20,925 nucleotides of DNA from Apostichopus parvimensis (taxonomy: Eukaryota > Echinodermata > Holothuroidea > Aspidochirotida > Stichopodidae), in contig KN890271.1 of the NCBI GenBank assembly GCA_000934455.1, positions 1 to 20,925 on the forward strand. Reading direction: 5' to 3'. The translations under genes were made by a program, and so were the position numbers. Below the pieces are notes generated by a model. It saw nothing but the letters and a program-made list of their open reading frames with translations, made no database searches and was not told the DNA's origin. Below are positions 19,801 to 20,925 of this stretch, in pieces (the stretch's first letter is position 1; each line of letters starts with the position of its first letter).

Positions 19801-20925
19801 GGGCAGAGGCCCCCCCCCCCCCCACCCCTTTCCACCTCCCATTGTATTATTGATTTAGACGGTGTATAGCAGCTATATTAATCCACATACGTATTGTGTC
19901 TTCAACATATATTTCGGTAATGATCTCTTCCCCCCCCCCCCCCCCCCCCCACACAAAAAAAAAACAAATTGCCAGAAAATGTTTTCGTTTGAAATAGGTC
20001 ATCATGGCCTGCCACCCTAGAAAAGCATTGGGCCCCCTGGAAACAGAAATCTAGTGATGCCCCTTTATTGGAATCAATTGTATACTCACAGAAAGATTAT
20101 TACAAATACTGCATATTCATATTTAATATCATTATATATTTCATTTTTTTATAATTCCAAGAGTAATAAAATTGAAACAAAGATGAAAGGAAAACAAAAA
20201 TAAACAGATAGAAAAGAAATAGAAAAAAAAGAATGAGTTGTTATAATATGACGATATACAATAAGCACATTGAAAGTGAAGCATGTAAACACATACACAA
20301 TAATAACACACATCAGAATATGGAAGTTCTCATAGAAAAAGTTGACTTGGTTAATAACCCACAATTGTAGCAAAATGGTATCACATACTTCCATTCATTG
20401 ATCTAAACTACAGCACCATATACCCAATCTTCCAACCGGATTTTGGTCCAAAAAGTTTACTTATAGAAAAAATTTTGTCGTCTAAGAAATTCAAAACATG
20501 ATGAAAGTACTTCTGGAATTACTTGGCAATCACAAAGATGTTTTAGTGAAGTAACACAGATTCGACTAAGGGCAAAAGATTCAATGTGGCCCTCCTACTA
20601 AGTTAAATGCACCTCCCAACCTCCTCCACCCCCCCCTTTTCAACCACCCTCCCTCTTGAAAAACCCACTGTACATGGATTTATAACTAACTGCATGTCAT
20701 TGGCAATTCTAAAATTATTAAAAAACTTCTAAAGTAATCCAGTTTTGTGATAAACCTTTTTGACCTGCAATCAAGTTTAACTCAACATGGAATTACATAA
20801 CTATAGTAAAGGAAATGCCTGACTAAATGATATTCTGATGTTGCTGATAGGCTCACCCCCTATCCCACCCACCCCCCTCACCCACATAAAATATTACCAG
20901 CCATTTTGAATTGATTATATCATCA
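19801..20925. other. No gene seen; C homopolymers and C-rich tracts
   Basis: C14 at 19810-19823, C21 at 19930-19950, and C-rich stretches at 20608-20655 and 20851-20886. The rest is AT-rich. An 81-codon minus-strand frame at 20149-20394 is mostly F, I, V and Y from an A/T-rich strand and is not a credible gene. An imprecise run reading GGGCCCCCTGG...GATGCCCC sits at 20030-20065 without a recognised family. Confidence 0.55.

Noticed and set aside
20149-20394. 81-codon minus-strand frame
   Set aside because: Almost entirely F, I, V, Y and L from an A-rich plus strand; no motif or context.
1-20925. tRNA genes, CRISPR arrays, bacterial operons or phage genes
   Set aside because: No B-box/T-loop with a foldable cloverleaf, no regularly spaced identical repeats with unique spacers, and no dense coding were found on either strand.

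Overview
The window looks like AT-rich nuclear DNA from an animal, most likely a marine deuterostome and probably an echinoderm (a sea cucumber or relative is my best guess). The reasons are: no dense bacterial-type coding; canonical GT-AG intron signals; very frequent TACTGTA/TACAGTA and TAGGCCT/CCTAGGCTAG words; many simple repeats and poly-C runs; a foldback-type repeat; the C-terminal end of a non-LTR retrotransposon reverse-transcriptase protein; and a roughly 145-bp tandem repeat of the GACCTTTGACCTCC type that I associate with marine invertebrate genomes. The taxonomic call rests on composition and repeat style, not on a recognised gene.

Layout. Positions 1-460 hold a foldback element with a perfect 16-bp terminal inverted repeat, A/T-rich arms built from degenerate short units, and five tandem 16-bp units at its right edge. 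Positions 461-14,900 contain no gene I can support. They carry a (AGGT)n microsatellite, a (GA)n microsatellite, pyrimidine tracts, a short direct repeat, a hairpin, and a few nuclear-receptor-like or AP-1-like motifs. Around 15.0-15.6 kb there is a cluster of possible promoter motifs (two TGACTCA, one TGACGTCA) and two short minus-strand stretches ending in strong splice-donor sequences, which could be the 5' end of a gene. Their reading phases do not join cleanly.

Positions 16.2-17.8 kb hold three copies of the 3' end of one non-LTR retrotransposon family: one on the plus strand and two head-to-tail on the minus strand. One copy still has an open 91-residue C-terminal coding end. Directly upstream of these on the minus strand (17,799-18,129) is the best gene candidate: a two-exon reading frame joined across a canonical 94-bp intron, with coding-like composition, whose product I do not recognise.

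Positions 18.4-19.8 kb carry a small degenerate tandem repeat, a perfect 30-bp palindrome made of two opposed DR1-type nuclear receptor motifs, and a tandem array (about 145-bp unit, roughly four copies) with the same DR1-like word in each unit. The array ends in a CA-rich tract and a hairpin. The last kilobase has long C runs and no gene. No tRNA, rRNA, CRISPR or operon was seen. No set of genes working together can be argued from this window; most of the content is repeats, with at most one or two partial eukaryotic genes.
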